Source of the DNA: Tardiphaga sp. vice304
Lineage (GTDB): Bacteria > Pseudomonadota > Alphaproteobacteria > Rhizobiales > Xanthobacteraceae
Reading direction: 5' to 3'
DNA length: 64,000 nucleotides
Assembly: GCF_007018905.1 (NCBI RefSeq)
Contig: NZ_CP041402.1
Location: forward strand, 2,406,001 to 2,470,000
Below the pieces are notes generated by a model. The model had not been told where the DNA came from, ran no database searches, and saw only the letters and a list, made by a program, of their open reading frames with translations. Below, piece after piece: positions 33,715-42,115 of the stretch. The translations under genes were made by a program, and so were the position numbers. Numbering within the stretch: the stretch's first letter is position 1; each line of letters opens with the position of its first letter.

Positions 33715-34737
33715 ATGAAGAACATCGGCTTTTCCTCGTTCGGCCACTGGTCGCCGTCGTCGTCCTCGCAGACGCGGTCGGCGGGGGACGCGCTGCTGCA
33801 ATCGATTGATCTGGCGGTCGCCGCCGAACAGCTCGGCGCCGACGGCGCGTATTTTCGCGTGCATCATTTTGCGCGACAACTCGCGGCGCCGTTTCCGCTG
33901 CTGGCGGCGGTCGGCGCGCGCACCTCGACAATCGAGATCGGCACTTCCGTGATCGACATGCGCTACGAGAACCCGCTGTATATGGCGGAGGATGCGGGCT
34001 CGGCCGACCTGATCTCGCGCGGCCGGCTGCAGCTCGGCCTGTCGCGCGGCTCGCCGGAGCAGGTGATCGAGGGCTATCGCTATTTCGGCTATGCGCCGCC
34101 GGAGGGCCAGACCGACGCCGACATGGCGCGGCGGCATACGGAAGTGTTTCTCGACGTGCTGCAGGGCAAGGGCTTCGCGCAGCCCAACCCACAGCCGATG
34201 TTTCCCAATCCGCCCGGCCTGTTGCGGCTCGAGCCGCATGCGGACGGCTTGCGCGAGCGGATCTGGTGGGGGGCCTCGACCAATGCGACCGCGCAATGGG
34301 CGGCCACGCTCGGCATGAATTTGCAGAGCTCGACGCTGAAGATCGACGAGAGCGGCAAGCCGTTCCACGTCCAGCAGGCCGAGCAGATCCGGCTCTACAA
34401 GGACGCCTGGAAGGCGGCGGGTCACACGCGGACGCCGCGCGTGTCAGTGTCGCGCAGTATCTTTGCCCTGATGAACGACCAGGACCGCGCCTATTTCGGC
34501 CGCGACGGCAAGGACTCGGACAAGGTCGGCTATCTCGGCGGCACCGAGCGCGCGATCTTCGGCCGCTCTTATGCGGCGGAGCCGGACGTGCTGATCAAGG
34601 AACTTGCGGCCGACGAGGCGATCGCCGAGGCCGATACGCTGTTGCTGACGATGCCGAACCAGCTCGGCGTCGACTACAACGCGCATGTCATCGAGGCGAT
34701 CATCAAGCACGTCGCGCCGGGGCTGGGCTGGCGGTGA
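33715..34737 (+). CDS. LLM-class flavin-dependent oxidoreductase (luciferase-like monooxygenase)
   Basis: A 340-residue TIM-barrel protein of the bacterial luciferase superfamily, which uses reduced flavin (FMNH2 or F420) to oxidise small molecules. The family pattern shows as SIDLAVAAEQLGADGAYFRVHHF near 29-51, then LLAAVGARTSTIEIGTSVIDMRYENPLYMAEDAGSADLISRGRLQLGLSRGSP, of which EDAGSADLISRGR and GLSRGSP are the most diagnostic. Substrate is unknown. The start follows no strong ribosome site. It is a single gene between cynS and a REP cluster; no link to cyanate use is evident. Confidence 0.87.
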   Translation: MKNIGFSSFGHWSPSSSSQTRSAGDALLQSIDLAVAAEQLGADGAYFRVHHFARQLAAPFPLLAAVGARTSTIEIGTSVIDMRYENPLYMAEDAGSADLISRGRLQLGLSRGSPEQVIEGYRYFGYAPPEGQTDADMARRHTEVFLDVLQGKGFAQPNPQPMFPNPPGLLRLEPHADGLRERIWWGASTNATAQWAATLGMNLQSSTLKIDESGKPFHVQQAEQIRLYKDAWKAAGHTRTPRVSVSRSIFALMNDQDRAYFGRDGKDSDKVGYLGGTERAIFGRSYAAEPDVLIKELAADEAIAEADTLLLTMPNQLGVDYNAHVIEAIIKHVAPGLGWR

Positions 34738-34748
34738 CTTCCTTCACC

Positions 34749-34878
34749 CTCCCCCTTGCGGGGAGGGTCGTTCGCTGAGCGTCAGCGAAGCGAGCGGGGT
34801 GGGGGTGCCACATGCTCTGCAGAGATCGGGGCTACCCCCACCCCGGCCTTCGGCCGACCCTCCCCGCAAGGGGGAGGG
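34749..34878. repeat. REP-like repeat, CCCTCCCCCTTGCGGGGAGGG family
   Basis: Arms CCCTCCCCCTTGCGGGGAGG and CCTCCCCGCAAGGGGGAGGG are reverse complements; inside lie GGGGTGGGGGT / ACCCCCACCCC and GGCC-TTC-GGCC. The same family occurs at 40086-40275 and 48731-48872. It fills the gap between the LLM gene and the DUF1476 gene. Confidence 0.85.
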
Positions 34879-34933
34879 TAGCTATAGCGCCCCCCACCCT
34901 GGCTCACTGCAAGGGGGGTAAAGAAGCCTCGCT

Positions 34934-35257
34934 TTACGTCCCGGCCTTCACCTGCTCGACGGCGGTGGCCATCAGCTCGTGCATCTTGGCGCGAATTGCC
35001 GGTTCGGTGACGGCCACGCCCTTGGCGGTGAGGTCGCCGTGCACCTTGCGGACGACGTCGGCGTCGCCGGCTTCCTCGAAATCGGCGGCGACCACTTCCT
35101 TGGCATAGGCGGCGGCGTCATCGCCGGACAGGCCGAGCTGTTCGGCGGTCCACAGGCCGAGAAGCTTGTTGCGGCGGGCTTCGGCCTTGAATTTCTGGCT
35201 CTCGTCGAGCGCATATTTGTTCTCGAAGGCGTCGCCGCGCTTGTCGAATGAGGACAT
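34934..35257 (-). CDS. F1Fo-ATPase inhibitor, zeta-subunit type (DUF1476)
   Basis: A 107-residue soluble, helical protein of the DUF1476 family. The Paracoccus denitrificans member is the zeta subunit that blocks ATP hydrolysis by the F1 motor through its N-terminal helix. The family pattern MSSFDKRGDAFENKYALDESQ and FKAEARRNKLLGLWTAEQLG is clear. The N-terminal segment, which does the inhibiting, is intact. It is transcribed away from purC across a 297-bp gap; that gap holds leader and promoter sequence but no other gene. The inhibitory role is inferred from the family and varies among alphaproteobacteria. Confidence 0.9.
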   Translation of the reverse strand: MSSFDKRGDAFENKYALDESQKFKAEARRNKLLGLWTAEQLGLSGDDAAAYAKEVVAADFEEAGDADVVRKVHGDLTAKGVAVTEPAIRAKMHELMATAVEQVKAGT

Positions 35258-35554
35258 GGTTAAATCCTGTCTTGTGTTGAAAATGAAACGATGGAGCCGT
35301 TGTCTGGGCGTTTCCGAGCCCTAGATAGGGATAGAACGCGTTGCCTACAATTGACGCAAGGTCGCAGGCGACCGGTCCGTTTGGCAGCGGGACGGGTAAA
35401 ACCCCGGGGGTTCCAGGCCTGATCGATTGTATCGGCCGGTTCGATCGGCTAGGTTGCTTGCGGGCCCGGTTCTCGTTTCGTTTCTTTTACCGATCCTGGC
35501 CAATACGGCAGCTCCGTCGTAGGTCGATCCCGTCACCCGGAGCCCATATCACCC

Positions 35555-36352
35555 ATGGATTTCAACAACACACGGTACATCCCCATGAGCCGTCGACGTC
35601 GCATTTACGAAGGCAAAGGCAAGGTCCTGTATGAGGGTCCGGAGCCGGGCACGCTGATTCAGCACTTCAAGGACGATGCGACCGCGTTCAATGCCAAGAA
35701 GCATCAGGTGATCGAGGGCAAGGGCGTCCTCAACAACCGGATCTCGGAATATCTGTTCCAGCATCTGAACGACATCGGCGTCCCCACCCACTTCATCCGC
35801 CGCCTCAACATGCGCGAGCAATTGATTCGCGAAGTCGAGATCGTGCCGCTGGAAGTGGTGGTGCGGAACGTGGCCGCGGGTTCGCTGTCGCAGCGCCTCG
35901 GCATCGAGGAAGGTACCCAGCTGCCGCGCTCGATCATCGAGTTCTATTACAAGAACGACCAGCTCAACGACCCGATGGTCTCGGAAGAGCACATCACCGC
36001 GTTCGGCTGGGCGACGCCGCAGGAAATCGACGACATCATGGCGCTCGCCATCCGCGTCAACGACTTCCTGACCGGGCTGTTTCTCGGCATCGGCATCCGC
36101 CTGGTCGACTTCAAGATGGAATGCGGCCGGCTGTTCGAAAACGACATGATGCGCATCATCGTGGCGGACGAGATTTCGCCGGATTCGTGCCGGCTGTGGG
36201 ACATCAAGTCGAACGAGAAGCTCGACAAGGACCGTTTCCGCAGGGATCTCGGCGGCGTGCTGGAGGCCTATACCGAGGTCGCCAAGCGGCTCGGCATTCT
36301 CGCCGAAAACGAACGCCCGATGGGCACCGGCCCGGTACTGGTGAAGAGCTGA
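35555..36352 (+). CDS. purC: Phosphoribosylaminoimidazole-succinocarboxamide synthase (SAICAR synthetase)
   Basis: ATP-dependent step of purine synthesis that joins CAIR and aspartate. The frame opens at 35555 (265 residues); an ATG at 35585 gives [18 protein letters not shown] and 255 residues, closer to usual length, so that may be the true start. Motifs seen: [14 protein letters not shown] (nucleotide loop), [39 protein letters not shown] and LVDFKMECG, with [12 protein letters not shown] as the metal/phosphate region. It is followed by purS after 10 bases and then purQ, forming one operon. Confidence 0.96.
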   Translation: MDFNNTRYIPMSRRRRIYEGKGKVLYEGPEPGTLIQHFKDDATAFNAKKHQVIEGKGVLNNRISEYLFQHLNDIGVPTHFIRRLNMREQLIREVEIVPLEVVVRNVAAGSLSQRLGIEEGTQLPRSIIEFYYKNDQLNDPMVSEEHITAFGWATPQEIDDIMALAIRVNDFLTGLFLGIGIRLVDFKMECGRLFENDMMRIIVADEISPDSCRLWDIKSNEKLDKDRFRRDLGGVLEAYTEVAKRLGILAENERPMGTGPVLVKS

Positions 36353-36362
36353 GGATTTTTCC

Positions 36363-36605
36363 GTGAAAGCGCGTGTGACGGTTACATTGAAGAACGGCAT
36401 CCTGGATCCGCAGGGCAAGGCCATCGAGGGCGCGCTGAAGTCGCTCGGCGTCGAAGGTATTGCTTCTGTGCGGCAGGGCAAGGTGTTCGACATCGAGATC
36501 CCCGGTGGCGACAAGGCCAAGGCGGAGGCGGCCCTGAAGGCCGCCGCCGACAAGCTGCTCGCCAACACCGTGATCGAGAATTACCAGGTCGAAGTTCTAA
36601 GCTAG
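36363..36605 (+). CDS. purS: Phosphoribosylformylglycinamidine synthase subunit PurS
   Basis: An 80-residue small subunit that holds PurL and PurQ together in the FGAM synthase complex. It starts with GTG, 10 bases after purC. The sequence [20 protein letters not shown], then [18 protein letters not shown], is typical. It exists only where PurL is the short form, and the PurL in this window (46497-48701) is indeed short. Confidence 0.96.
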   Translation: MKARVTVTLKNGILDPQGKAIEGALKSLGVEGIASVRQGKVFDIEIPGGDKAKAEAALKAAADKLLANTVIENYQVEVLS

Positions 36606-36615
36606 GTCAGTTGAC

Positions 36616-37317
36616 ATGAAATCCGCCGTCCTCGTCTTCCCCGGTATCAATCGCGAGCGCGACATGGCGCGGGCGCTGAAGCTCGCGTCGGGCCATGACG
36701 CGTCGATGGTGTGGCACGCCGACACCGCGCTGCCTGCGGGCACCGACCTCGTCGTGGTGCCCGGCGGCTTCTCCTACGGCGATTATCTGCGCTGCGGCGC
36801 CATCGCGGCGCGCTCGCCGGTGATGGATGCGGTGCGCGCCTTTGCCGCCGATGGCGGCATGGTGCTCGGCGTCTGCAACGGCTTCCAGATCCTGTGCGAA
36901 AGCGGATTGCTGCCGGGCATTTTGATGCGCAACGCAAAACTGAAATTCATCTGCCACGACGTGCATCTGCGCGTCGAACGTTCCGACACGGCCTTCACCC
37001 GCGGCTACAAGGCGGGCCAGGTGATCCGCGTGCCGATCGCCCATGGCGAGGGCAACTACACCGCCGACGCCGAGACCCTGAAGCGCCTCGAAGGCGACGG
37101 CCGCGTGCTGTATCGCTATTGCTCGCCGGCCGGCGAGGTCAACGACACCCACAACATCAACGGCGCGGCAGCCTCGATCGCCGGCATCGTCAATGAGCGC
37201 GGCAACGTGCTCGGCATGATGCCGCATCCGGAAAACCACGTCGAAGACATCATGGGCTGCACCGACGGCCGCGGGCTGTTCGCGGGCCTGGTCGATCATC
37301 TCGCGAAGGCAGCGTGA
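36616..37317 (+). CDS. purQ: Phosphoribosylformylglycinamidine synthase glutaminase subunit PurQ
   Basis: A 233-residue class I glutamine amidotransferase that supplies ammonia to PurL. The nucleophile C87 lies in GVCNGFQIL, and the histidine and glutamate in [10 protein letters not shown] complete the triad. [19 protein letters not shown] is the oxyanion region. It starts 10 bases after purS. Its stop overlaps the GTG start of the next gene by four bases (GTGA), so a TctC-type binding protein is coupled to the purine operon. purL, normally the next gene, is 9.2 kb further on. Confidence 0.96.
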   Translation: MKSAVLVFPGINRERDMARALKLASGHDASMVWHADTALPAGTDLVVVPGGFSYGDYLRCGAIAARSPVMDAVRAFAADGGMVLGVCNGFQILCESGLLPGILMRNAKLKFICHDVHLRVERSDTAFTRGYKAGQVIRVPIAHGEGNYTADAETLKRLEGDGRVLYRYCSPAGEVNDTHNINGAAASIAGIVNERGNVLGMMPHPENHVEDIMGCTDGRGLFAGLVDHLAKAA

Positions 37318-38288
37318 AGCCCGCAGCAATCCGGCTTGTCGCGGCCGCCGTGCTGGCGGTCGTCTCAACCGTGACCGCGCAGGCGCAGGATTTCCCGAAG
37401 CGCGCCATCACCATGATCGTACCGTTCGCGGCCGGCGGCACCTCCGACGTGATCGCCCGCGTCGTCGCCGAACAGATGGCGACCCATCTCGGCCAGCCGA
37501 TCATTCTGGAGAATGTGGTCGGCGCCGGCGGCTCAACTGCGCTGGCCCGTGCGGCGCGCGCCACGCCTGACGGCTACACCATCGCCATCGGCAATGCCGG
37601 CACTTCTGCCGCGACCTACACCATCTATCCAAAACTGCCGTTCACGCCGGACTCGTTCGTGCCGGTCGGCATGATCGCCAAGACCTTCGGCATCGTGGCG
37701 CTGCGCAAGGATTTTCCGGCGGCGACGCTGAAGGAATTCATCGCTTACGCCCGGGCCAATCCCGGCAAGATCAATCTCGGCCATGCCGGCGTCGGCTCGT
37801 CGAATTACCTGATCTGCAAGAGCTTCGTGGCCGCCGCCGGCATCGACGTCACGCTGGTCGGCTACCGCGGCGCCGCGCCGGCGCTGACCGACGCGATCGG
37901 CGGCCAGATCGACGGCGTCTGCGATTCCGCGGCGTCCGTATCGCAGGCGATCGACGACAAGCTCGTGCGCGGGTTGGTCGTGGGCTCGAACGTGCGGCTC
38001 GGCTCGCTGCCGGATCTGCCGACCTCGGCGCAAGCGGGCTTGCCGGAGTTCGAGGCGCAGGGCTGGAACGGGCTGTTCGCGCCAAAGGGCACGCCGCCCG
38101 AGATCATCGCGAAGCTCAACTCCGCGGCCCGCGCCGCGGTGGAAAGCGCCGCCGTAAAAAAGCGTTTCGTCGATCTCTCCACCGTGGCGCCCGATGCCGA
38201 CGAGCATGCGCCCGAGGTGCTGCAGGCGCTGGTCGTGCGCGACGTCGCAAAATATCGCAGCATGCTCGCCGGCGACAAGGCGCCGTAG
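37314..38288 (+). CDS. Tripartite tricarboxylate transporter substrate-binding protein (Bug/TctC family)
   Basis: A 324-residue periplasmic binding protein. A signal peptide ([20 protein letters not shown], cleaved after AQA near residue 24) precedes the mature Bug fold: [43 protein letters not shown], and the ligand-loop aspartate in [13 protein letters not shown]. Such proteins bind carboxylates or aromatic acids and are very numerous in this group of bacteria, often without a linked TctAB membrane pair, as here. The GTG start overlaps the purQ stop. Ligand unknown; coupling to purine genes may be accidental. Confidence 0.9.
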   Translation: MKPAAIRLVAAAVLAVVSTVTAQAQDFPKRAITMIVPFAAGGTSDVIARVVAEQMATHLGQPIILENVVGAGGSTALARAARATPDGYTIAIGNAGTSAATYTIYPKLPFTPDSFVPVGMIAKTFGIVALRKDFPAATLKEFIAYARANPGKINLGHAGVGSSNYLICKSFVAAAGIDVTLVGYRGAAPALTDAIGGQIDGVCDSAASVSQAIDDKLVRGLVVGSNVRLGSLPDLPTSAQAGLPEFEAQGWNGLFAPKGTPPEIIAKLNSAARAAVESAAVKKRFVDLSTVAPDADEHAPEVLQALVVRDVAKYRSMLAGDKAP

Positions 38289-38375
38289 CGCGCTACCCGC
38301 GTTTTACGCTCGCGTGCAACCCGTTCGCGTTTGCCTCGTATCTGATCATACCCCGCAGATGACGAGCCAATCCCC

Positions 38376-38555
38376 ATGCCGAAAATGCGCCTGAAATCCG
38401 ATCTGCCGCAGAAGACCTGCGCGGCGTGCGGGCGGCCGTTCACCTGGCGCAAGAAATGGGCGAAGGACTGGGACGAGGTGAAAACCTGCTCGGATCGCTG
38501 CAAGGGCGAGTTGCGCCGGCAGAATCGTGAAGCCGCCGGCGCGGCGCGGTCATGA
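38376..38555 (+). CDS. DUF2256 small cysteine-rich protein
   Basis: A 59-residue basic protein, too short for most gene finders. It carries a zinc-ribbon-like CxxC...C...C pattern: KTCAACGRPFTWRKKW and TCSDRCKGELRRQN. This is the DUF2256 family, whose function is unknown. Its stop overlaps the start of the photolyase gene as ATGA, which implies translational coupling. Members are known to lie next to photolyase/cryptochrome genes, so a supporting role, for example in cofactor or metal delivery or nucleic-acid binding, is possible but unproven. Confidence 0.85.
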   Translation: MPKMRLKSDLPQKTCAACGRPFTWRKKWAKDWDEVKTCSDRCKGELRRQNREAAGAARS

Positions 38556-40072
38556 CCAGCCTGCGCCTGGTGCTCGGCGATCAGTTGACGCGCGATGTCG
38601 CGTCCTTGCGCGACTATGCCGACGGCGACGTCGTGCTGATGGCCGAGGTCGCCGATGAGACCACCTACGTCAAGCACCACCAGCAGAAGATCGCCTTCGT
38701 GCTGTCGGCGATGCGGCACTTTGCCGAGGAACTGCGCGCTGAAGGAATCGTCGTCGACTACGTCAAACTCGACGACGTCGGCAGCAGCGGCTCGATCTCC
38801 GGCGAGCTGCAACGCGCGGTGATGCGCCATGCGCCGTCGCGGGTGGTCGTCACCTCGCCCGGCGAGTGGCGCGTGCTCTCCGATTTTCGCGCGCTCGATC
38901 TCGGCGTCCCCGTAATCATCCGCGACGATGATCGCTTCTTCGCCAGCCCGGAGCGTTTTGCGCAATGGGCCGAGGGCCGCAAGGCGTGGCGGATGGAATT
39001 CTTCTACCGCGAGATGCGGCGCGAGACCGATCTCCTGATGGAAGGCGACCAGCCCGCCGGCGGGCAATGGAATTTCGACAGCGACAACCGCAAGCGGCTG
39101 CCGAAGGCCGTGCAGGTGCCGCAACGCTTCGGCTTTGCGCCGGATGCGATCACGAAAGAGGTGCTCGCGCTGGTTGGCGAGAAGTTTGCCGATCATTTCG
39201 GCGATCTCGTGCCGTTCGAATGGGCGGTGACGCGGACGGACGCGCTGCGCGCGCTCGACACCTTCCTGCAGGGCGCGCTGCCGAATTTCGGCACCTATCA
39301 GGACGCGATGGCTACCGGCGAACCCTTCGTGTTTCACGCTGCGATCTCGCCTTACCTCAATGCCGGGCTGCTGACGCCGCGCGAAGTCTGCATCGCCGCC
39401 GAGCGCGAGTATCTTGAGAAGCGCGCGCCACTCAATGCGGTCGAAGGCTTCATCCGCCAGATCCTCGGCTGGCGCGAATATATTCGCGGCGTCTACTGGC
39501 TGAAAATGCCGGACTATGCCGAGACCAATGCGCTGGGTGCCACGCGGCCGCTGCCGTGGTTCTACTGGTCCGGCGACACCGACATGCACTGCTTGCGCGA
39601 GGCGATCGGGCAGACCCGGCGCCATGCCTATTCGCACCACATCCAGCGGCTGATGGTGACCGGCAATTTCGCGCTGCTGGCCGGCATCGCGCCGAAACAG
39701 ATCGCGGAGTGGTATCTGGCCGTCTATGCCGACGCCTATGAATGGGTCGAGCTGCCGAACGTGCAGGGCATGTCGCAATTCGCCGATGGCGGGCTGCTGG
39801 CGTCAAAACCCTATGCCGCGTCGGGAGCCTATATCGATCGCATGTCGGACTTCTGCAAGAGCTGCAAATACGACGTGAAGCAGAAGTCGGGGCCGACGGC
39901 GTGCCCGTTCAATTACCTGTACTGGGCGTTCCTGATCCGCAATGCCGGCACGCTGCGCGGCAACCAGCGCCTGGCGATGCCCTACGGCACGCTCGCTCGC
40001 TGGGACGAGGGGCACAAAGCAGCGGTGCTGGCGGATGCGGAAGCGTTTCTGAATGGGCTGGTGGTGAAGTAG
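38552..40072 (+). CDS. phrB: FeS-type bacterial cryptochrome/photolyase (prokaryotic (6-4) photolyase, PhrB-like)
   Basis: A 506-residue blue-light flavoprotein of the FeS-BCP clade, whose Agrobacterium member PhrB repairs (6-4) photoproducts. The four cysteines that hold the [4Fe-4S] cluster are C347 (DMHCLREA), C435 and C438 (DFCKSCKYD) and C451 (TACPFNYLYW). Their spacing is the same as C350/C438/C441/C454 in PhrB. The N-terminal DUF523-like photolyase-related domain starts MTSLRLVLGDQLTRDV. The FAD-binding helical domain includes RRHAYSHHIQRLMVTGNFALLAG, with the histidines (YSHHIQRLM) expected for (6-4) repair. It is coupled to DUF2256 by ATGA. Confidence 0.93.
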   Translation: MTSLRLVLGDQLTRDVASLRDYADGDVVLMAEVADETTYVKHHQQKIAFVLSAMRHFAEELRAEGIVVDYVKLDDVGSSGSISGELQRAVMRHAPSRVVVTSPGEWRVLSDFRALDLGVPVIIRDDDRFFASPERFAQWAEGRKAWRMEFFYREMRRETDLLMEGDQPAGGQWNFDSDNRKRLPKAVQVPQRFGFAPDAITKEVLALVGEKFADHFGDLVPFEWAVTRTDALRALDTFLQGALPNFGTYQDAMATGEPFVFHAAISPYLNAGLLTPREVCIAAEREYLEKRAPLNAVEGFIRQILGWREYIRGVYWLKMPDYAETNALGATRPLPWFYWSGDTDMHCLREAIGQTRRHAYSHHIQRLMVTGNFALLAGIAPKQIAEWYLAVYADAYEWVELPNVQGMSQFADGGLLASKPYAASGAYIDRMSDFCKSCKYDVKQKSGPTACPFNYLYWAFLIRNAGTLRGNQRLAMPYGTLARWDEGHKAAVLADAEAFLNGLVVK

Positions 40073-40085
40073 CGCGCGCTTTCTT

Positions 40086-40275
40086 CCCCTCCCCCTTGCG
40101 GGGTCTGGCGGACGAATTCGTCCGCCATGGGTGGCCGGCCGCAGGCCGGTCGGGTTGGGGGTGCCACAGCCGAAGGCGCTTGTGGCACCCCCAACCGTCA
40201 CGTTTGTTCGCTTCGCTCTCAAACGCGCCACCCTCCCAGCCTAGCGAAGCTTCGCTTCGCACGGGGGGAGGGGAA
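40086..40275. repeat. REP-like repeat cluster, CCCCTCCCCCTTGCGGGG family
   Basis: Outer arms CCCCTCCCCC and GGGGGGAGGGG; inside are GGCGGACGAATTCGTCCGCC (perfect palindrome), GGCCGGCCGCAGGCCGG, and GGGGGTGCCACA / TGTGGCACCCCC. It fills most of the 284-bp gap between the photolyase and the ABC binding protein gene. Confidence 0.8.
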
Positions 40276-40356
40276 GCAGCGTCCCCTTGGCCCAAAACTT
40301 GCTCCTTTCTCTCCGCGCAACGGCTGCGCCTGTCCCTCATGGACGCTGGAGAGATC

Positions 40357-41955
40357 ATGCTGAACCGTCACCTCACCCACGCCCTCGCGCTCGGCGCGGT
40401 GTTGCTCGCGCAACCGGCACTTGCGCAATCGACGCTGCGCATCGCAATGACGGCGTCGGACATTCCGACCGCCACCGGCCTGCCGAACAACGGCTTCGAG
40501 GGCATGCGCTTCATGGGCTATCCGATCTTCGAGGGCCTCGTGCTGTGGGACCTCGCCGACAACAAGAAACTCGCAGGATTACGGCCGGGTCTTGCGGAAA
40601 AGTGGGAGCAGGCGCCGGGCGACAACAAGACCTGGATCTTCCATCTGCGAAAGGGCGTCAAATTCCATGACGGCACCGACTTCAATGCGGACGCAGTGAT
40701 CTGGAATCTGGAGCGCTACTTCAAGAACGACAGCCCGCAGTTCGAGGTCGCGGCCTCCGCGATGTCGCGCGCCCGCGTGCCCTTGATGGGCAGCTACAGG
40801 AAGATCGACGACAATACGGTGGCGATCTCGACCACGACCGCGGCGTCGTATTTCCCTTATATGGCGGTGTATCTGCTGTTCACCTCGCCGGCGTCGTTTG
40901 CAAAGGCCGGCGACTGGGCCAAGGTCGCGATGCTGCCGGCCGCCGGCACCGGCCCGTTCCGCATTACCAAACTCGTCCCGCGCGAGCGCGTCGAGCTGGC
41001 GAAGAACGACGGCTACTGGGACGCCACGCACAAGGCCAAGGTCGACACCATTGTCCTGATGCCGGTGCCGGAGGCCAATGCGCGGCTCGCCGCGCTGCGC
41101 TCCGGGCAGGTCGACTGGATCGAGGTGCCGCCGCCGGACGGCCTGGCGTCGCTGAAAGCCGCCGGCTTCACCATCACCACCGGCTCCTATCCGCATGCCT
41201 GGCCGTGGTTCTTCAACATCGGCGCCAAGGACAGCCCGTTCAAGGACGTAAAAGTGCGGCAGGCGCTGAACTACTGCGTCGATCGCGAGGGGCTGGTCGG
41301 GCTTTTGTCCGGCACCGCCGAGCCCTCGGCCGGCTGGCTGAAGACCAGCGATCCGAACTTCGGCAATCCGGTCAACCGCTACAAATACGATCCGGCCAAG
41401 GGCAAAGCGATGCTGGCCGAGGCCGGCTTCACGGCGGCGAAGCCGCTGTCGTTCAAGGTGCAGGTGTCGTCGTCCGGCTCCGGCCAGATGCTGCCGCTGC
41501 CGATGAACGAGTTCCTGCAGCAGAATTTGAAGGAGGCCTGCAACGTCACCGTGGAGTTCGACGTGATCGAATGGACGGTGCTGCTCGGCAATGCCCGTGC
41601 GCTGCCGGACGCACCCAGCCTGAAAGGCGCGCTGGCGCTCAACATCTCGTCGCCGACCTCCGACACCGGCATCATGGCGCGGTACTTCGCCGCGGCGAAT
41701 TTTTCACCGAACGGCTTCAATTTCGAGCAGTGGAAGGATGATGCGTTCGAGGACGCGCTGAAGACGCTGGCGGAGTCGACCGATCCGAAGACGATTGCGG
41801 CGGCGACCGCCAAGGCGCATGAGCGGCTGGTGGACAATCCGCCGTGGCTCTACATCGTGCACGACCTGAATCCCCGTGCGATGAGCGGCAAGGTGAAGGG
41901 CTACGTCTCGCCGCAGTCGTGGTTTCTCGACATGACGCAGGTGAGCGTGCAGTAG
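40357..41955 (+). CDS. ABC transporter substrate-binding protein, peptide/nickel type (SBP_bac_5)
   Basis: A 532-residue periplasmic binding protein. The ATG at 40357 has a GGAGAG ribosome site and gives a clear signal peptide (MLNRHLTHALALGAVLLAQP, cut after ALA near residue 23). Domain pattern of the DppA/OppA family: YPIFEGLVLWDLADN, LAEKWEQAPGDNKTWIFHLRKGVKFHDG, and FRITKLVPRERVELAKNDGYWD. Permease and ATPase genes are not linked, so its transporter must be encoded elsewhere. Ligand is unknown (peptides, opines or other small molecules). Confidence 0.9.
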   Translation: MLNRHLTHALALGAVLLAQPALAQSTLRIAMTASDIPTATGLPNNGFEGMRFMGYPIFEGLVLWDLADNKKLAGLRPGLAEKWEQAPGDNKTWIFHLRKGVKFHDGTDFNADAVIWNLERYFKNDSPQFEVAASAMSRARVPLMGSYRKIDDNTVAISTTTAASYFPYMAVYLLFTSPASFAKAGDWAKVAMLPAAGTGPFRITKLVPRERVELAKNDGYWDATHKAKVDTIVLMPVPEANARLAALRSGQVDWIEVPPPDGLASLKAAGFTITTGSYPHAWPWFFNIGAKDSPFKDVKVRQALNYCVDREGLVGLLSGTAEPSAGWLKTSDPNFGNPVNRYKYDPAKGKAMLAEAGFTAAKPLSFKVQVSSSGSGQMLPLPMNEFLQQNLKEACNVTVEFDVIEWTVLLGNARALPDAPSLKGALALNISSPTSDTGIMARYFAAANFSPNGFNFEQWKDDAFEDALKTLAESTDPKTIAAATAKAHERLVDNPPWLYIVHDLNPRAMSGKVKGYVSPQSWFLDMTQVSVQ

Positions 41956-42115
41956 GGCGAGCGGCAAACGCGGGCGGCCTTTCCCTTTCCGCGCGAAGCG
42001 AAGCTTCGCTAGGCGCGGGGGGGGAAAGACGGCGTCGCCCTTCCGCGGGCACATTCGGTCGTATAAGAGAGATTCGACGGCGCGTGTGCGTCGGCCCATC
42101 CGACCGAGGCACCGC

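Noticed and set aside
41980..42028. Short inverted repeat (CGAAGCGAAGCTTCGC region) after the ABC binding-protein gene
   Set aside because: It is a small, degenerate piece of the REP clusters listed elsewhere and cannot be told from a weak terminator.
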